A stretch of 64,000 nt of DNA. It comes from Verrucomicrobiales bacterium (lineage in GTDB: Bacteria > Verrucomicrobiota > Verrucomicrobiia > Limisphaerales > JAYPXF01). The position numbers and the translations under genes were made by a program. The notes under the pieces were generated by a model that saw only the letters and a list, made by a program, of their open reading frames with translations, was not told where the DNA came from and searched no databases. Positions 48,121 to 57,642 of this stretch are shown here, in pieces. The DNA is taken from positions 1 through 64,000 of the forward strand of contig PBAL01000023.1 of the NCBI GenBank assembly GCA_002715965.1. The letters are read 5' to 3'. How positions within the stretch are numbered: position 1 is the first letter of the stretch; the number at the start of each line of letters is the position of its first letter.

Positions 48121-49221
48121 TTAATCGTTGTCCCAACTCCTTGTCTTAATCTCCCCCAGTCCCTCAATCACCCGATCCGCCACACCACCCCAATCGTGCT
48201 TCTTCAAAAGCCGCTCCCCCCACTCGTCCACTGCCGATTCAGAAACCAGCTTCGCCTCCTCCATCGCCTTCGCAAACGAATCGAAATCGTCATTCCGAAA
48301 CGGGCACCCCGTCCCCATCATCACCTCTGTCGTTACTGGAATCGCAGAGAACACCGGACACACCCCCGCCAGAGCCGCTTCAACCGGAGGCATTCCGAAT
48401 CCTTCATACTCGGAAAAGAAGACCAACACGCGACACCCGTTCACCATCTGCCGGTAATCTGATTCCGGTAGTCGCGAGTGCATTCTCCAATTGCGCCTGT
48501 CCGGCAATGTGACGCCTTCGGGCAAACTCCCAATCCAGTCCACCGGCCAATTACCCGCTTGATCCCAGCGCGCCATCCACTCGATCGCCTGGGCAGTCAG
48601 CTTGTGCGGAAAACGGCCGGTGAGAACGACGATTCGATCCTCTTTCTCAATGTTTGTCCCCGGCTTTCGGAATCCAATCCCCGCCTTGATTACCTTTGGC
48701 GTTCTGGCAGACACAGTCTTGGCTTTGCGCCGCACCTCGTCCGCAGTGAAATCACTGTTGGTGAAAATGACGTCCGCGCTGGACAGTGTCGATTTGAGAC
48801 CGTTTTCGAAGTACCACTGCTCAAAGTCCGAAACCGCATTCGGATGATTCTCACGATAGAAATCCTGAATGGTATCGTGGACATAGGCCGCCAATCGCAT
48901 CGGAGGCTCACGGGTGAATGACGTGAAACCCTTGGGAAGGAACAACCAATCTGCCTTGGTGCGTCGTGCGGCTGAGTACACCTTCCATTGATCCCACCAA
49001 ACGCGTCCAAGCTTGCCGCCAATCGCCCCGTTGTATTCGTGCGTGTTTACATCGTTCGGGAGCGCCCGCCGGAGTGTCTCATTGCCCAGCACTTTCAGCG
49101 GAACACCTCGTGCGTTCAAAGCCTCCAGCAGTCCAAGCGAGAGATTCAAGATCCCCAACGACTTCGTCTGGGCAAACGACTGATCTGCGAGCGAATAGCA
49201 GATGGTCGGCGTCTCGTTCAT
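48121..49221 (-). CDS. glycosyltransferase family 1/4 (GT-B fold)
   Basis: 366 residues. The N-terminal Rossmann domain has IGILNLSLGLLEALNARG-type sequence and PPMRLAAYVHDTIQDFYREN. The C-terminal donor domain begins at DRIVVLTGRFPHKLTAQAIE and carries the GT4 signature FFSEYEGFGMPPVEAALAGV (E-x7-E). It has no signal peptide, so it is cytoplasmic or peripheral. It probably transfers a sugar to a polysaccharide or lipid-linked acceptor; no other polysaccharide genes are nearby. The next gene upstream on the strand is the alpha/beta hydrolase. Confidence 0.82.
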   Translation of the reverse strand: MNETPTICYSLADQSFAQTKSLGILNLSLGLLEALNARGVPLKVLGNETLRRALPNDVNTHEYNGAIGGKLGRVWWDQWKVYSAARRTKADWLFLPKGFTSFTREPPMRLAAYVHDTIQDFYRENHPNAVSDFEQWYFENGLKSTLSSADVIFTNSDFTADEVRRKAKTVSARTPKVIKAGIGFRKPGTNIEKEDRIVVLTGRFPHKLTAQAIEWMARWDQAGNWPVDWIGSLPEGVTLPDRRNWRMHSRLPESDYRQMVNGCRVLVFFSEYEGFGMPPVEAALAGVCPVFSAIPVTTEVMMGTGCPFRNDDFDSFAKAMEEAKLVSESAVDEWGERLLKKHDWGGVADRVIEGLGEIKTRSWDND

Positions 49222-49242
49222 CGATCGGTCTGATCGGTTCGA

Positions 49243-51165
49243 TCAGTCCAACAACGTGCGCGAAACCCGATGGGCCCCCACCAGTGCCATGATCTGTGGA
49301 ATGTCGAACTCCTCCAGCAAACCAAAGCAGAACAACTCCGGGGCCTGTCGCACATTCCAGTTCTTTTCAATGGAGGTCTTCAAGCTGGGAAGCGCATCCA
49401 CCAGTGACAAACTGCTGAAGCTCTGCGGGTTCAGCGCCGCGCCGATCAAGGCTGCGGTCGAGCTACGTGGCCCCACGGCCTGAACCTGAATCGGGCCGTC
49501 ACGAAACACCCGTGATGCCCATGCTGACACCGACGCAATTTGTCCCGCCTGCAATCCCAACGGCCTTTCACCGACGGTTGCCACCATCAGCGCGAAGAGA
49601 AAATCCCTGCTCTTGATCTTCGATTCGCCCAGGTAAAACGGATCAACTGCCAGAACCCGTTGGCCTTTCTCCAACAGTGCGGCCGCTTCCTTAGCCAGGG
49701 ACTTCCTGCCCGCGTCGCCCACCAGCACGGTGGTCCCCCGAACCACTTCCGGCGTCAGGTCGACCGACGGCAGAGTCCAATCCTCACCCAGCTTGAGCCG
49801 ACGAAAACGCACCAGGGCACCGGCTTTCTTCTCCTGCTTGAACACTTTCGCCGTCACCGCAAAGTCCCGCGCACTGACAAGCTCCTTCAATTTTGCCCGC
49901 CGATGGTTGCGCCAGATGATGGTGTTTTCGATCTTTGGGTGCCGCGGCAGATCCTTCATCAACTCGCGGGCGAGTGAATTGAAGTCGTGATTTTTTTCGG
50001 GCAGGGGAACATTCAATTCCTCAATCGTCTTGATCTCATTCTCAGAGGGGATCTCTTTCGCGTCTCCGCCGTCGAAGAAATCTCCCAGCATCCGATAAAA
50101 CTGCTGGCGGTTATCGAGGAGGAAGTTGTGCGTGCCCGGATCGTGGTTCACATGGGACCGCAGCGATTTCTCCGCGCCATACAATCGATAGATAGGATTG
50201 GCTGCATCCAAAAGCGGTTGAAGCGCATGACCGGATGCAAAGCAGCATTTATCGGCCACGTTGAAGGTCAACAAGGCAGGCCGCGGGGCGAGCATTGCCG
50301 TCATGTGCGCGTAGTCCGTGACCGTTCCCAGATCGTTGGGCGTTTGTTCACAGTCGCCGAGGTCAGAGTGATTGTGAATCCGCGTGATGAAGCTGGAATA
50401 GCCGGCGACCGGGTTGCAGAGCGTCACCCGCGTGTCGAGCGAGCTGATAAAAATAGTCTGCCAACCCCCGCCGGACAAACCCGCCACGGCCGCACGCTTG
50501 GCATCGGCATTCGGGTGTTGGAGCAGGATGTCGAGCGCGCGGGACATGGACAGATAGAAAGTCGCGATGCCGCTTGTGCCGCAAAGGTTGAGTTGCGGCA
50601 TCTTGTAATGATCGAAGCCCGGCGAGCTCAACTGCCCCATGCCCATCCATTCTGCGTTGAACGCCAGCATGCCGCGCTTCGCCTGGTTGATGCAGCGCAT
50701 CTGCTTGTAATCCGCGGCTTTGCCATTCTTGCGGTCGTGGCCGTTCACGTTGAGCACAACCGGCACCTTGCCCTTCAGTTGGTCAGGCACGTAGAGCAAT
50801 GCGGACGTCCACATGCCGGGCACGATTTCGTAGCGGAGTTTTCGAATCGAATAGCCTTTGCCACCTGGAATCGTATCCAGCCATTCCACCTTGGGTTCCA
50901 GATTGCGCCACTTGGCCGCGCCTCCGCGAAAGACGATCTTGTCCAATGTGTCCGTCCGCATCTTCGCGGCATAGTGTTCCCAGGCGGCCTTTGATTTGAC
51001 CTCGGGCATGCGCAAGATTCTCGCCTCGGTGAACTTCTGGACCTCCGCCTGTGGTATTGCCGGATCAATGACCGGTCGCGCCAACCAGGCCTCGACGTCA
51101 GCCGTATCAACCGCACGCGTCGTGCAGGCAAGGAGTAGAGTGAAGAGGAAGACTCGGGATGTCAT
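49243..51165 (-). CDS. exported alpha/beta hydrolase (acetyl xylan esterase-like)
   Basis: 640 residues from ATG 51165 (MTSRVFLFTLLLACTTRA signal peptide); a reading from 51204 would put 13 residues before it. The first half is an alpha/beta hydrolase: VPVVLNVNGHDRKNGKA, nucleophile elbow VAGLSGGGWQTIFISSLDTR near residue 230, and a candidate catalytic His in VNHDPGTHNFLLDN. The helical insert has LNLCGTSGIATFYLSMSRAL. The second half (about 400-640) is less conserved and may be a second, inactive hydrolase-like domain (TTVLVGDAGRKSLAKEAAAL, then VGERPLGLQAGQIASVSAWA). This long type is common in planctomycetes and Verrucomicrobia and is thought to de-esterify polysaccharides. Confidence 0.78.
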   Translation of the reverse strand: MTSRVFLFTLLLACTTRAVDTADVEAWLARPVIDPAIPQAEVQKFTEARILRMPEVKSKAAWEHYAAKMRTDTLDKIVFRGGAAKWRNLEPKVEWLDTIPGGKGYSIRKLRYEIVPGMWTSALLYVPDQLKGKVPVVLNVNGHDRKNGKAADYKQMRCINQAKRGMLAFNAEWMGMGQLSSPGFDHYKMPQLNLCGTSGIATFYLSMSRALDILLQHPNADAKRAAVAGLSGGGWQTIFISSLDTRVTLCNPVAGYSSFITRIHNHSDLGDCEQTPNDLGTVTDYAHMTAMLAPRPALLTFNVADKCCFASGHALQPLLDAANPIYRLYGAEKSLRSHVNHDPGTHNFLLDNRQQFYRMLGDFFDGGDAKEIPSENEIKTIEELNVPLPEKNHDFNSLARELMKDLPRHPKIENTIIWRNHRRAKLKELVSARDFAVTAKVFKQEKKAGALVRFRRLKLGEDWTLPSVDLTPEVVRGTTVLVGDAGRKSLAKEAAALLEKGQRVLAVDPFYLGESKIKSRDFLFALMVATVGERPLGLQAGQIASVSAWASRVFRDGPIQVQAVGPRSSTAALIGAALNPQSFSSLSLVDALPSLKTSIEKNWNVRQAPELFCFGLLEEFDIPQIMALVGAHRVSRTLLD

Positions 51166-51294
51166 GCACGGAGCATACTGAAAACGCATGAACCGCCAAC
51201 CCAAGTGTTCGGGTGGACTATTGACGAGAGTATTTGTGGGTTTCGGATGAGTGGTTCCGTCCGATGTAAGTCAATCCTCTCGCCCCATGCACGC

Positions 51295-54200
51295 CTATTG
51301 GCCGCTCTCGCGAATCCGATAGAACCGACGCACCTGTCCTGCGCTCCCCGGATCAGCCAGTTCCTTGCCACCGCTTATCGATTGCACGCCGGTTGTTGGC
51401 AGGGGCAGCCAGTTGATAAAATTCGTTGTGTATTCCACCTCAGAAACCTGACCGTCTTCCTCCAGCCAGCGGATCTTGAATCCCTCCGTTCCAAGGTTCT
51501 GCAACTGATCGCGATTGGACAGAATCCAACTGCCGCGTTGCAGGGCCCGTTGTCCCCGGATGTTGATGCTGCGCCCGTCGAAGGAGGCCCGCCCGGAAAG
51601 CGCTGCCGATGTAGCGGTGTTCGCCCATGCGAGTGTGTAGACCAGCTCGCGCGGTTGTGAATCAAAGAACGGTCCCCACTTGAGCATGTCGTTGATGGCA
51701 TCGACCTCACCGCCATGAGATGCGTTGAGGACGTTTACATTGGCTGGGAGTTCCTCCTCCACCGCCCATCCACCGACCGCAGTCGGAGGAGTGACCTTGA
51801 GACGAATCGTCAATTCACGGCCGCGCTGAAACGCGCCATAGGATTGCGCGAACACCACGCCGGAGGATGTGTCGGCGCTCGCAGGCGTGCGAATGGCGAG
51901 CACGTTGGGAATCCACGCCGGATCAGAATTTGTACGATTGGTGTTGATTTGGTAGGCTTCACCATTGCGCCAGATCCAAGCTGCGCTGGTCACATGATCG
52001 ATCGGAATCGGATTGGGGCCGATCGGCCATTGATGCCCGCGGCGCCATGCCGCTCCGTACGCCGTGACTTCCGGCAGTTGAACATGCCAATTCTGGTTCG
52101 TGTCCGCGGAATGATACGAAACCGCCTGAAGAGTCTGGTCACCGCCCACCGTGATTTGGGAGCCATCTACGGACAGGACACCCGAGATGATCCAAGTGCC
52201 AAATTCACCGGCGGGAGCAATGAGATCGTAAGTGAGCACGCGATTGGTGCTGTCGAAGAACGGACCCATCTTCACCTTACCGGTCACCGGATCGTACACG
52301 CCGCCATGGGAGATATTGGTCGCAATCCAGCCGGGGGGCGGAAGTTCTTCGATCGCATGGCTTGCCGTATTGGTGGGTGGATTAATGTCAACCGTAACGG
52401 TCAAAGGTATGCCGGGGAAATATCCCGGAGGCAGTTGCCTGAACGCCCCTGCGACCTGGGAACTGTCCTGAATTGTTATCCTGTGAGTCGAATTGGAAAC
52501 CACAGCACCCACCGCGTTGGTGAACACCAGATGGAAGAACTCCAAGTTCTCCTGCACACGGTCGGTCAGGATCTGAAGCGCAACCGTCTTCGGACTGGAA
52601 TCATTGGTGGTCCAGATGAGCGTTCCATTGGTTGCGACGTAATCCTGGCCGGCAAGCGCAGTGCCATCCGCGGTTTGGAAGTCGACACGAGCCGGGCCTC
52701 CGTGACCGGAAATCCTCACGTGCACAAAATGATTGATGGATTGTTCGAACGCATTCGTTCCACCTGAAACGATGATGGCGCCGTTCGTTGCGGTATCGTC
52801 ATCTTCGATGATCACCCGTGATGCAATGTGTTGCGCAAGCGACAGCCCAACCGGATTGACCAGATGAACAGTGAACGACTCTGAAGGCTCCTGAAGGTTG
52901 TCATCCACGATCGGGAACCAGGCGTGTTTCACCACACCTAAATTCACCACGCCCGTATCGCCGACGCCCCAGACCAGCCGGTTGGTGAGAAGGGGGAAAT
53001 CAGCCCCGGCCATTGCCGTCTCTGCTACGTTCACAACGTCCACATAGCCTGTGCCGGTCCCATGACGGATCACTGGTACCATGATTCCCCCGGCGTCCTC
53101 AGAAACGTCGAGGATCGTTGCATACATGGACACGTGATTGGTGGGAAGGACATGATTCAACAGGCCAATGGTGTAAACCTCCTGGCCAAGTGCTGCGCCT
53201 TCGGTCGCATTGGTGAGAACCAATTGAAACTGTTCAGTCGTTTCGAGGGCATAATCGCCGAGCAACGGAACCCTCACTGTTCTCGGGTTGCGATCCCCAG
53301 CGGGCCAATGCAGGAAGCCGTTCGTGTGCACGAAGTCCAGGCCACCGATTGCAGTAATGTTCGTCGTGAAGAACTCCACCCCGATCGGCCCATGACCACC
53401 GCTCGCGTGAACAAGTATCTCGGCGAACGTATTCGATTCACTTGCTGAATGTCCGGTGAGCCCCTGAAAGTCGATGATCGCGTTGGTCGTCGCGTCGTCA
53501 TCTTCAATCATCACCCGAAGTGTGTGATTCGAACCGATCGTGACGGGGTTGGTCGATTGCAGCAGGTGCAGATCAAAAAACTCATTGGTCTCCGCAACAG
53601 AGTCGTTGGTGATGGATACGAAGACGAATCGTGGCGAGGTATCACCAGCAGCCCAGCTGAGATTGGTGGTCCCGAGTTGAAAGTCATTGAATCCCGCCGA
53701 AACAAGGCTGGCTGACACGGCCACCTCAGCTGGTCCGACGTTCGTCAGTGCTCTGCGTACGACTTCGAAGAACACCCCGCCATCGGATTCGCGAATCGTT
53801 CTAAATCGATCGCGAAATTCGATCACGTCATTGGTCGCGAAGCTGTCGTTGATATGCAGCGTCATCACGGAATTGCTCTTGAAGTTGACGTTCGTTTCGA
53901 ATTGCAGCCCCAAAAACGCCAGTTCTGTTTCTTCGTGCAATTCGTCCTGAATCAGCTGCACGGCAATCGGTGAGGAAAAAAGCGTGCGGGCCTGAAAGAC
54001 GACTTCGTTGCTGAGGAGCAGGAAGTCCGCACCCAGGGTCGCCGTGCTGGCGTTGGTCATTACCTGGATAGAACCGCGAACGAATCCATCCGCCCGATCA
54101 CGGCAGGCGTGCAGGATCACGACTCCGTCGGCTTCGGCGGTGGCGTATTCGTTGGTCCACCAGCCGTAGGAAGCAGTTGGCGCGTTGGTTTGAAAGTCAT

Positions 54201-55323
54201 TGTCCTGAATGTGGACTGTCACGCTTCGGTTTGATCCGACCACTGCTCCGACCAGGTTCTCGATCTCAACATGAAAGAACTCGTTCGATTCGACCAAGTG
54301 ATCGTCCAGGATTGTCACTTCGAACGAATTACTCGAACTGGCATTGGTCGCCCAGGTAATCGTGCGTGGGTTGTTGGTGAACGAGTAGTCCTGTCCCGAG
54401 AAGGCTGTGCCAGGAATGATCCTCACATCCGCACTGACCTGCCCCGTTCCAGTGCGCTCGATGGGGATGACGATGGCTGGCGACGATTCCGAAACGAAGA
54501 GATTGGTGTGGATGAAGGATACCTGGTCCTGCAACGAGATATCGTCATCGATGATTGTGACGATGGCCGAGCCTGGTTGGGCGATTGAGAAGCCGCTGGG
54601 ATTCACGAGGCTGACCCGGAATTGCTCCGTCGCCTCGGCCACCCAGTCATTGGTGATGCCGATGTACGCAGACTTGACCAATGAGTTGTCCCCAGCGTGC
54701 CATTGGACTCGCAGGATGTGGAAATAGTAGTCCGAGTGGGCGTGCGCGGTGATGCTGGAAGGAAACAGGTCAACCTGACCGGGTGTTGCCGCGCTCCGGC
54801 GAACAGAAACGAATACGCCACCCCAGCTTTCGGTGACGGTGTAGTTCGTCATCTCCAATCGCACCGTGGCCAATCCCGAGTCGATAATCTGAACGACGTT
54901 GGTGGCCGCACCCAGAGATGCTCCGACTGGATTGCTGAGCAAAACCTGAAACGCCTCAATTGGTTCGGTATTGGTGTCCTGAATGATCGGAACGATGATA
55001 TTGGTGTCGCCCCGGAACGCGCTGTTCCACACCAGCGTGCCATTCGTGGAAACGTAATCCGCACCAGCAATGGCACTGAGATTGTCCGTGTTGAAATCCA
55101 CCCTCAGTTCGCCAGACCCACCTTCGGCCCGGACGCGCACCACGGCGTGACTGTTGGTTTCACTGACGCTGATGCTGGTATCGGGGAAATAGATCAGAGC
55201 ATTGGCCGGCGTATTTTGTGCTGCCGCGTATTGATTCATGCCGAATGCGGCGAGGGTGAGCAGAATGCCTGCGAAGTGGGCACGGACCGTTCGCTTCGTT
55301 TTGTTGTCCGACTGTCGATTCAT
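51295..55323 (-). CDS. giant exported Calx-beta repeat protein
   Basis: 1342 residues with a signal peptide (about 1-35, ending QYAAAQ). Residues 40 to about 1030 hold about nine Calx-beta domains spaced about 110-115 residues apart; their ends are marked by DDD-type calcium motifs (VTIIDDDISLQD, VHIQDNDFQTN, VMIEDDDATTN, VIIEDDDTATN) and their middles by NEFFHVEIENLVGA-type sequence. The last 300 residues contain two copies of a different module with ISHGG-YDP--GKVK-GPFFD (WIATNISHGGVYDPVTGKVK and VNVLNASHGGEVDAINDMLK). Calx-beta domains bind calcium and serve adhesion. No membrane anchor or sorting tail was seen, so it may be secreted or held by the short Arg-rich end. Confidence 0.88.
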   Translation of the reverse strand: MNRQSDNKTKRTVRAHFAGILLTLAAFGMNQYAAAQNTPANALIYFPDTSISVSETNSHAVVRVRAEGGSGELRVDFNTDNLSAIAGADYVSTNGTLVWNSAFRGDTNIIVPIIQDTNTEPIEAFQVLLSNPVGASLGAATNVVQIIDSGLATVRLEMTNYTVTESWGGVFVSVRRSAATPGQVDLFPSSITAHAHSDYYFHILRVQWHAGDNSLVKSAYIGITNDWVAEATEQFRVSLVNPSGFSIAQPGSAIVTIIDDDISLQDQVSFIHTNLFVSESSPAIVIPIERTGTGQVSADVRIIPGTAFSGQDYSFTNNPRTITWATNASSSNSFEVTILDDHLVESNEFFHVEIENLVGAVVGSNRSVTVHIQDNDFQTNAPTASYGWWTNEYATAEADGVVILHACRDRADGFVRGSIQVMTNASTATLGADFLLLSNEVVFQARTLFSSPIAVQLIQDELHEETELAFLGLQFETNVNFKSNSVMTLHINDSFATNDVIEFRDRFRTIRESDGGVFFEVVRRALTNVGPAEVAVSASLVSAGFNDFQLGTTNLSWAAGDTSPRFVFVSITNDSVAETNEFFDLHLLQSTNPVTIGSNHTLRVMIEDDDATTNAIIDFQGLTGHSASESNTFAEILVHASGGHGPIGVEFFTTNITAIGGLDFVHTNGFLHWPAGDRNPRTVRVPLLGDYALETTEQFQLVLTNATEGAALGQEVYTIGLLNHVLPTNHVSMYATILDVSEDAGGIMVPVIRHGTGTGYVDVVNVAETAMAGADFPLLTNRLVWGVGDTGVVNLGVVKHAWFPIVDDNLQEPSESFTVHLVNPVGLSLAQHIASRVIIEDDDTATNGAIIVSGGTNAFEQSINHFVHVRISGHGGPARVDFQTADGTALAGQDYVATNGTLIWTTNDSSPKTVALQILTDRVQENLEFFHLVFTNAVGAVVSNSTHRITIQDSSQVAGAFRQLPPGYFPGIPLTVTVDINPPTNTASHAIEELPPPGWIATNISHGGVYDPVTGKVKMGPFFDSTNRVLTYDLIAPAGEFGTWIISGVLSVDGSQITVGGDQTLQAVSYHSADTNQNWHVQLPEVTAYGAAWRRGHQWPIGPNPIPIDHVTSAAWIWRNGEAYQINTNRTNSDPAWIPNVLAIRTPASADTSSGVVFAQSYGAFQRGRELTIRLKVTPPTAVGGWAVEEELPANVNVLNASHGGEVDAINDMLKWGPFFDSQPRELVYTLAWANTATSAALSGRASFDGRSINIRGQRALQRGSWILSNRDQLQNLGTEGFKIRWLEEDGQVSEVEYTTNFINWLPLPTTGVQSISGGKELADPGSAGQVRRFYRIRESGQ

Positions 55324-55363
55324 CGTCTTTCTAACCGAGCTGAGGTACTGACGCCGTTTCCGT

Positions 55364-55780
55364 CTACTTCAAGAACTTGATCCGATCTCCCCGACGCAGG
55401 CGAATGTCGTTTGCGCCCTTTTTCATGTCAGAAACGGAACGTTCATAAATCTCACGTCCACGCAATAGCTGGATCGTCTTCGCAGCGGCATCGAGTTGAG
55501 CTTCCTTGGCCGCGGCGTAGAGGGTCATGCCCCTTTCCCAAGGCATCTTGCGCACTGTTTTCCCGCTCTCGTTGATCACCGCCACGACTCCAGGCGTAAG
55601 AACGCGTGCTGTTCCATCGAGTCCCGCCTTCGCGACGGAACCTGCGGCCTTCACGCCCTCGACGCCGAGTTTGCCCCCGGTGACAACCGTGGTCTTGATC
55701 AGCGATGCGCCGGCGTCGATTGATTGGCGGCAGCCAGTGCTCATCAGCGCGCAAAGCATGAGCAGCGCGAGCGATTTCAT
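55364..55780 (-). CDS. lipoprotein with an SLBB-like domain
   Basis: 138 residues from ATG 55780: KSLALLMLCALMSTGC with a lipobox Cys at 17. The mature end has the pattern of an SLBB/beta-grasp fold: LTPGVVAVINESGKTVRKMP, LYAAAKEAQLDAAAKTIQLL, then DMKKGANDIRLRRGDRIKFL (the ending GDRI is the usual SLBB close). SLBB domains bind polysaccharide in export proteins such as Wza. The gene lies 40 bases upstream of the Calx-beta gene on the same strand, so they are probably co-transcribed. Confidence 0.68.
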   Translation of the reverse strand: MKSLALLMLCALMSTGCRQSIDAGASLIKTTVVTGGKLGVEGVKAAGSVAKAGLDGTARVLTPGVVAVINESGKTVRKMPWERGMTLYAAAKEAQLDAAAKTIQLLRGREIYERSVSDMKKGANDIRLRRGDRIKFLK

Positions 55781-55802
55781 GTGGGTGTGGATCGTGTGCA
55801 CA

Positions 55803-56834
55803 CTATTTATCCAACTTGGCTGTGGCGGGGTGGTATCCATCAATCTTGAGTTGGATCCGGTAAAGTCCCGTGCCGGAGGTGATGTAGAGCATCGCTGATT
55901 CCTTGCCATTGCCGAAGCTACAGTTCGTGGGCAGTGATGGCGTCGGAATGTAAGCCAGTTCCTTCCCTTTCGGCGAATACACGACGATGCCGTGTTTGCT
56001 GGCCATGCGAACCGCTGCGTAGATGTTCCCTTTCACATCAAGCGTCATTCCGTCCGTGCCGGTCTCTTTCCCGAAATCCGCGAGCACGCGCTTCTTCTTT
56101 ATGTTGAGAGATCCGTTCTTCCGAATTGGAAACGCGTTCAATGTCATCCGCCCCATCTTGGCTTCATAAGGTGGATTTGAGCCGTGGCGTGAGCCGTTGT
56201 TCGTTTCTGCAACGTAAAGCGTCTTCCCATCGGGCGAGATGTGCACGCCGTTGGGTTTCTCGATGTCCTTCTGGCGGAGCACGCGGGTGAGCTGCTTCTT
56301 TTTCGGATCATAGCGGTAGACACACATCTCTTTCTGTCCTTCAGGCTCCGTGCCGATATAGCGCGGGTCGGTGAAGTAGATGAGTCCCGCGGGCGTGATG
56401 ACCAGGTCGTTCGGCGAAAGCAATTGCTTGCCGCCATACTTGCTGATGATGGGTTTGACCACGCCTTTGGAGGAGACCTCGCAGAGCGACATGTTCCCAC
56501 CATTCGAGCCACAGCAGGCGATCAGCCTGCCATTGCGATCGAACATCAGACCGTTGCTCTTGAAACTCTTGTCCGAAAAAACGGTGGTCTTCTTCGTCTT
56601 GGGATCGAATCGCAGGATCTGTCCGGGATCGTCGGCGGAGCGGGAAATGTCACTGAAGTAGATCCTGCCATCCGGAGCGACCGCGACTCCTTCGGTGAAT
56701 TCCCCTTCGTTCCAAAGCTCTTCCAGCTGAGAGTTCTTGGGAAGGATCGTCGGACTTCCGGACGGCGCATCGACAGCCGAACAGACCGGTACAAGTGCAC
56801 ACAGAACAACTGCGATGATGGATCGTGAAATCAT
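55803..56834 (-). CDS. exported SMP-30/gluconolactonase family protein
   Basis: 343 residues with a signal peptide (about 1-20). It has the six-bladed propeller of the SMP-30/LRE family: EGVAVAPDGRIYFSDISRSA, SNGLMFDRNGRLIACCGSNG, LLSPNDLVITPAGLIYFTDP (Asn and Asp metal ligands), KPNGVHISPDGKTLYVAETN and GTDGMTLDVKGNIYAAVRMA. The family hydrolyses sugar lactones with one divalent metal. It lies upstream of the SLBB lipoprotein on the same strand, 22 bases away. Confidence 0.9.
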   Translation of the reverse strand: MISRSIIAVVLCALVPVCSAVDAPSGSPTILPKNSQLEELWNEGEFTEGVAVAPDGRIYFSDISRSADDPGQILRFDPKTKKTTVFSDKSFKSNGLMFDRNGRLIACCGSNGGNMSLCEVSSKGVVKPIISKYGGKQLLSPNDLVITPAGLIYFTDPRYIGTEPEGQKEMCVYRYDPKKKQLTRVLRQKDIEKPNGVHISPDGKTLYVAETNNGSRHGSNPPYEAKMGRMTLNAFPIRKNGSLNIKKKRVLADFGKETGTDGMTLDVKGNIYAAVRMASKHGIVVYSPKGKELAYIPTPSLPTNCSFGNGKESAMLYITSGTGLYRIQLKIDGYHPATAKLDK

Positions 56835-57123
56835 GCGCGGAGGCTAGCAGCTAAAGCCGGGGAATCAACCTCCACGCCATGGGCCCGACACTTCACTCGC
56901 CACCAAGCGTATTCGAGCCTGCCAGCCAGTCTTTCTCAGCACCGAGGCAAGCTCGTTGGGTCGGGTCACTGCCAGCATGGTCGGAGTGCTCTATGAAATC
57001 GCGGCAGAGAGAATTCACTCAATTCGGGCTACCGCTCGAATGCGCTCTCGAACACGAGTGAAACTTTTCGGAAGTCGATTGGGTCTTTCTTCTGTGTCAA
57101 CATCGCAGACCGCAGATTTCAGC

Positions 57124-57576
57124 ATGAGTGAAAACGTCCAGTCGCCGACCAACGACACCCACAGCAAGCTGGTGGGTTACATCCTCTGGTTTTTCGGATT
57201 CTTTGGAGCGCACCGGTTTTACTTCGGCAAAACGAAGACCGGGATTCTTTGGGCCTGCACCTTTGGTTTGGCGGGAATCGGCTGGCTGATCGATCTGTTT
57301 CTGATCCCGAGCATGGATCGGCAGGCGGATCGGCGTTTCCAACAAGGGCCGGCTGACTACACCCTGGGTTGGATCTTCCTGGTCTACCTGGGTTGGCTGG
57401 GCTTCCACCGGATTTATCTCGGAAAGGTCTTCACCGGCATCCTGGTGGCTCTGTTCTTCTGGGGAGCGGTGGTGCTCTTCAGTATCGTCGGGCTTCCCTT
57501 CCTCGCCTTGATCGTGCTCATCCCCGATTACCTGACGCTCAATCAGCAGATCGATCGGCGCAATCGTGAAGGTTGA
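57124..57576 (+). CDS. membrane protein with two TM2 domains
   Basis: 150 residues from ATG 57124. Two TM2 units are seen: LVGYILWFFGFFGAHRFYFG followed by GLAGIGWLIDLFLIP, and IFLVYLGWLGFHRIYLGKVF followed by GLPFLALIVLIPDYLTLN. Each has a G-x-HRFY-type motif between paired helices. The function of TM2 proteins is unknown. In-frame codons extend upstream but without conserved sequence. The 289-base gap before it (56835-57123) shows nothing else. Confidence 0.8.
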   Translation: MSENVQSPTNDTHSKLVGYILWFFGFFGAHRFYFGKTKTGILWACTFGLAGIGWLIDLFLIPSMDRQADRRFQQGPADYTLGWIFLVYLGWLGFHRIYLGKVFTGILVALFFWGAVVLFSIVGLPFLALIVLIPDYLTLNQQIDRRNREG

Positions 57577-57642
57577 CTGAGGCAGCCAGCGCGTTCACGC
57601 AAGGCTTTTTCTCCGCTGAAACCTGCGGCCAAGATCCGCGGC

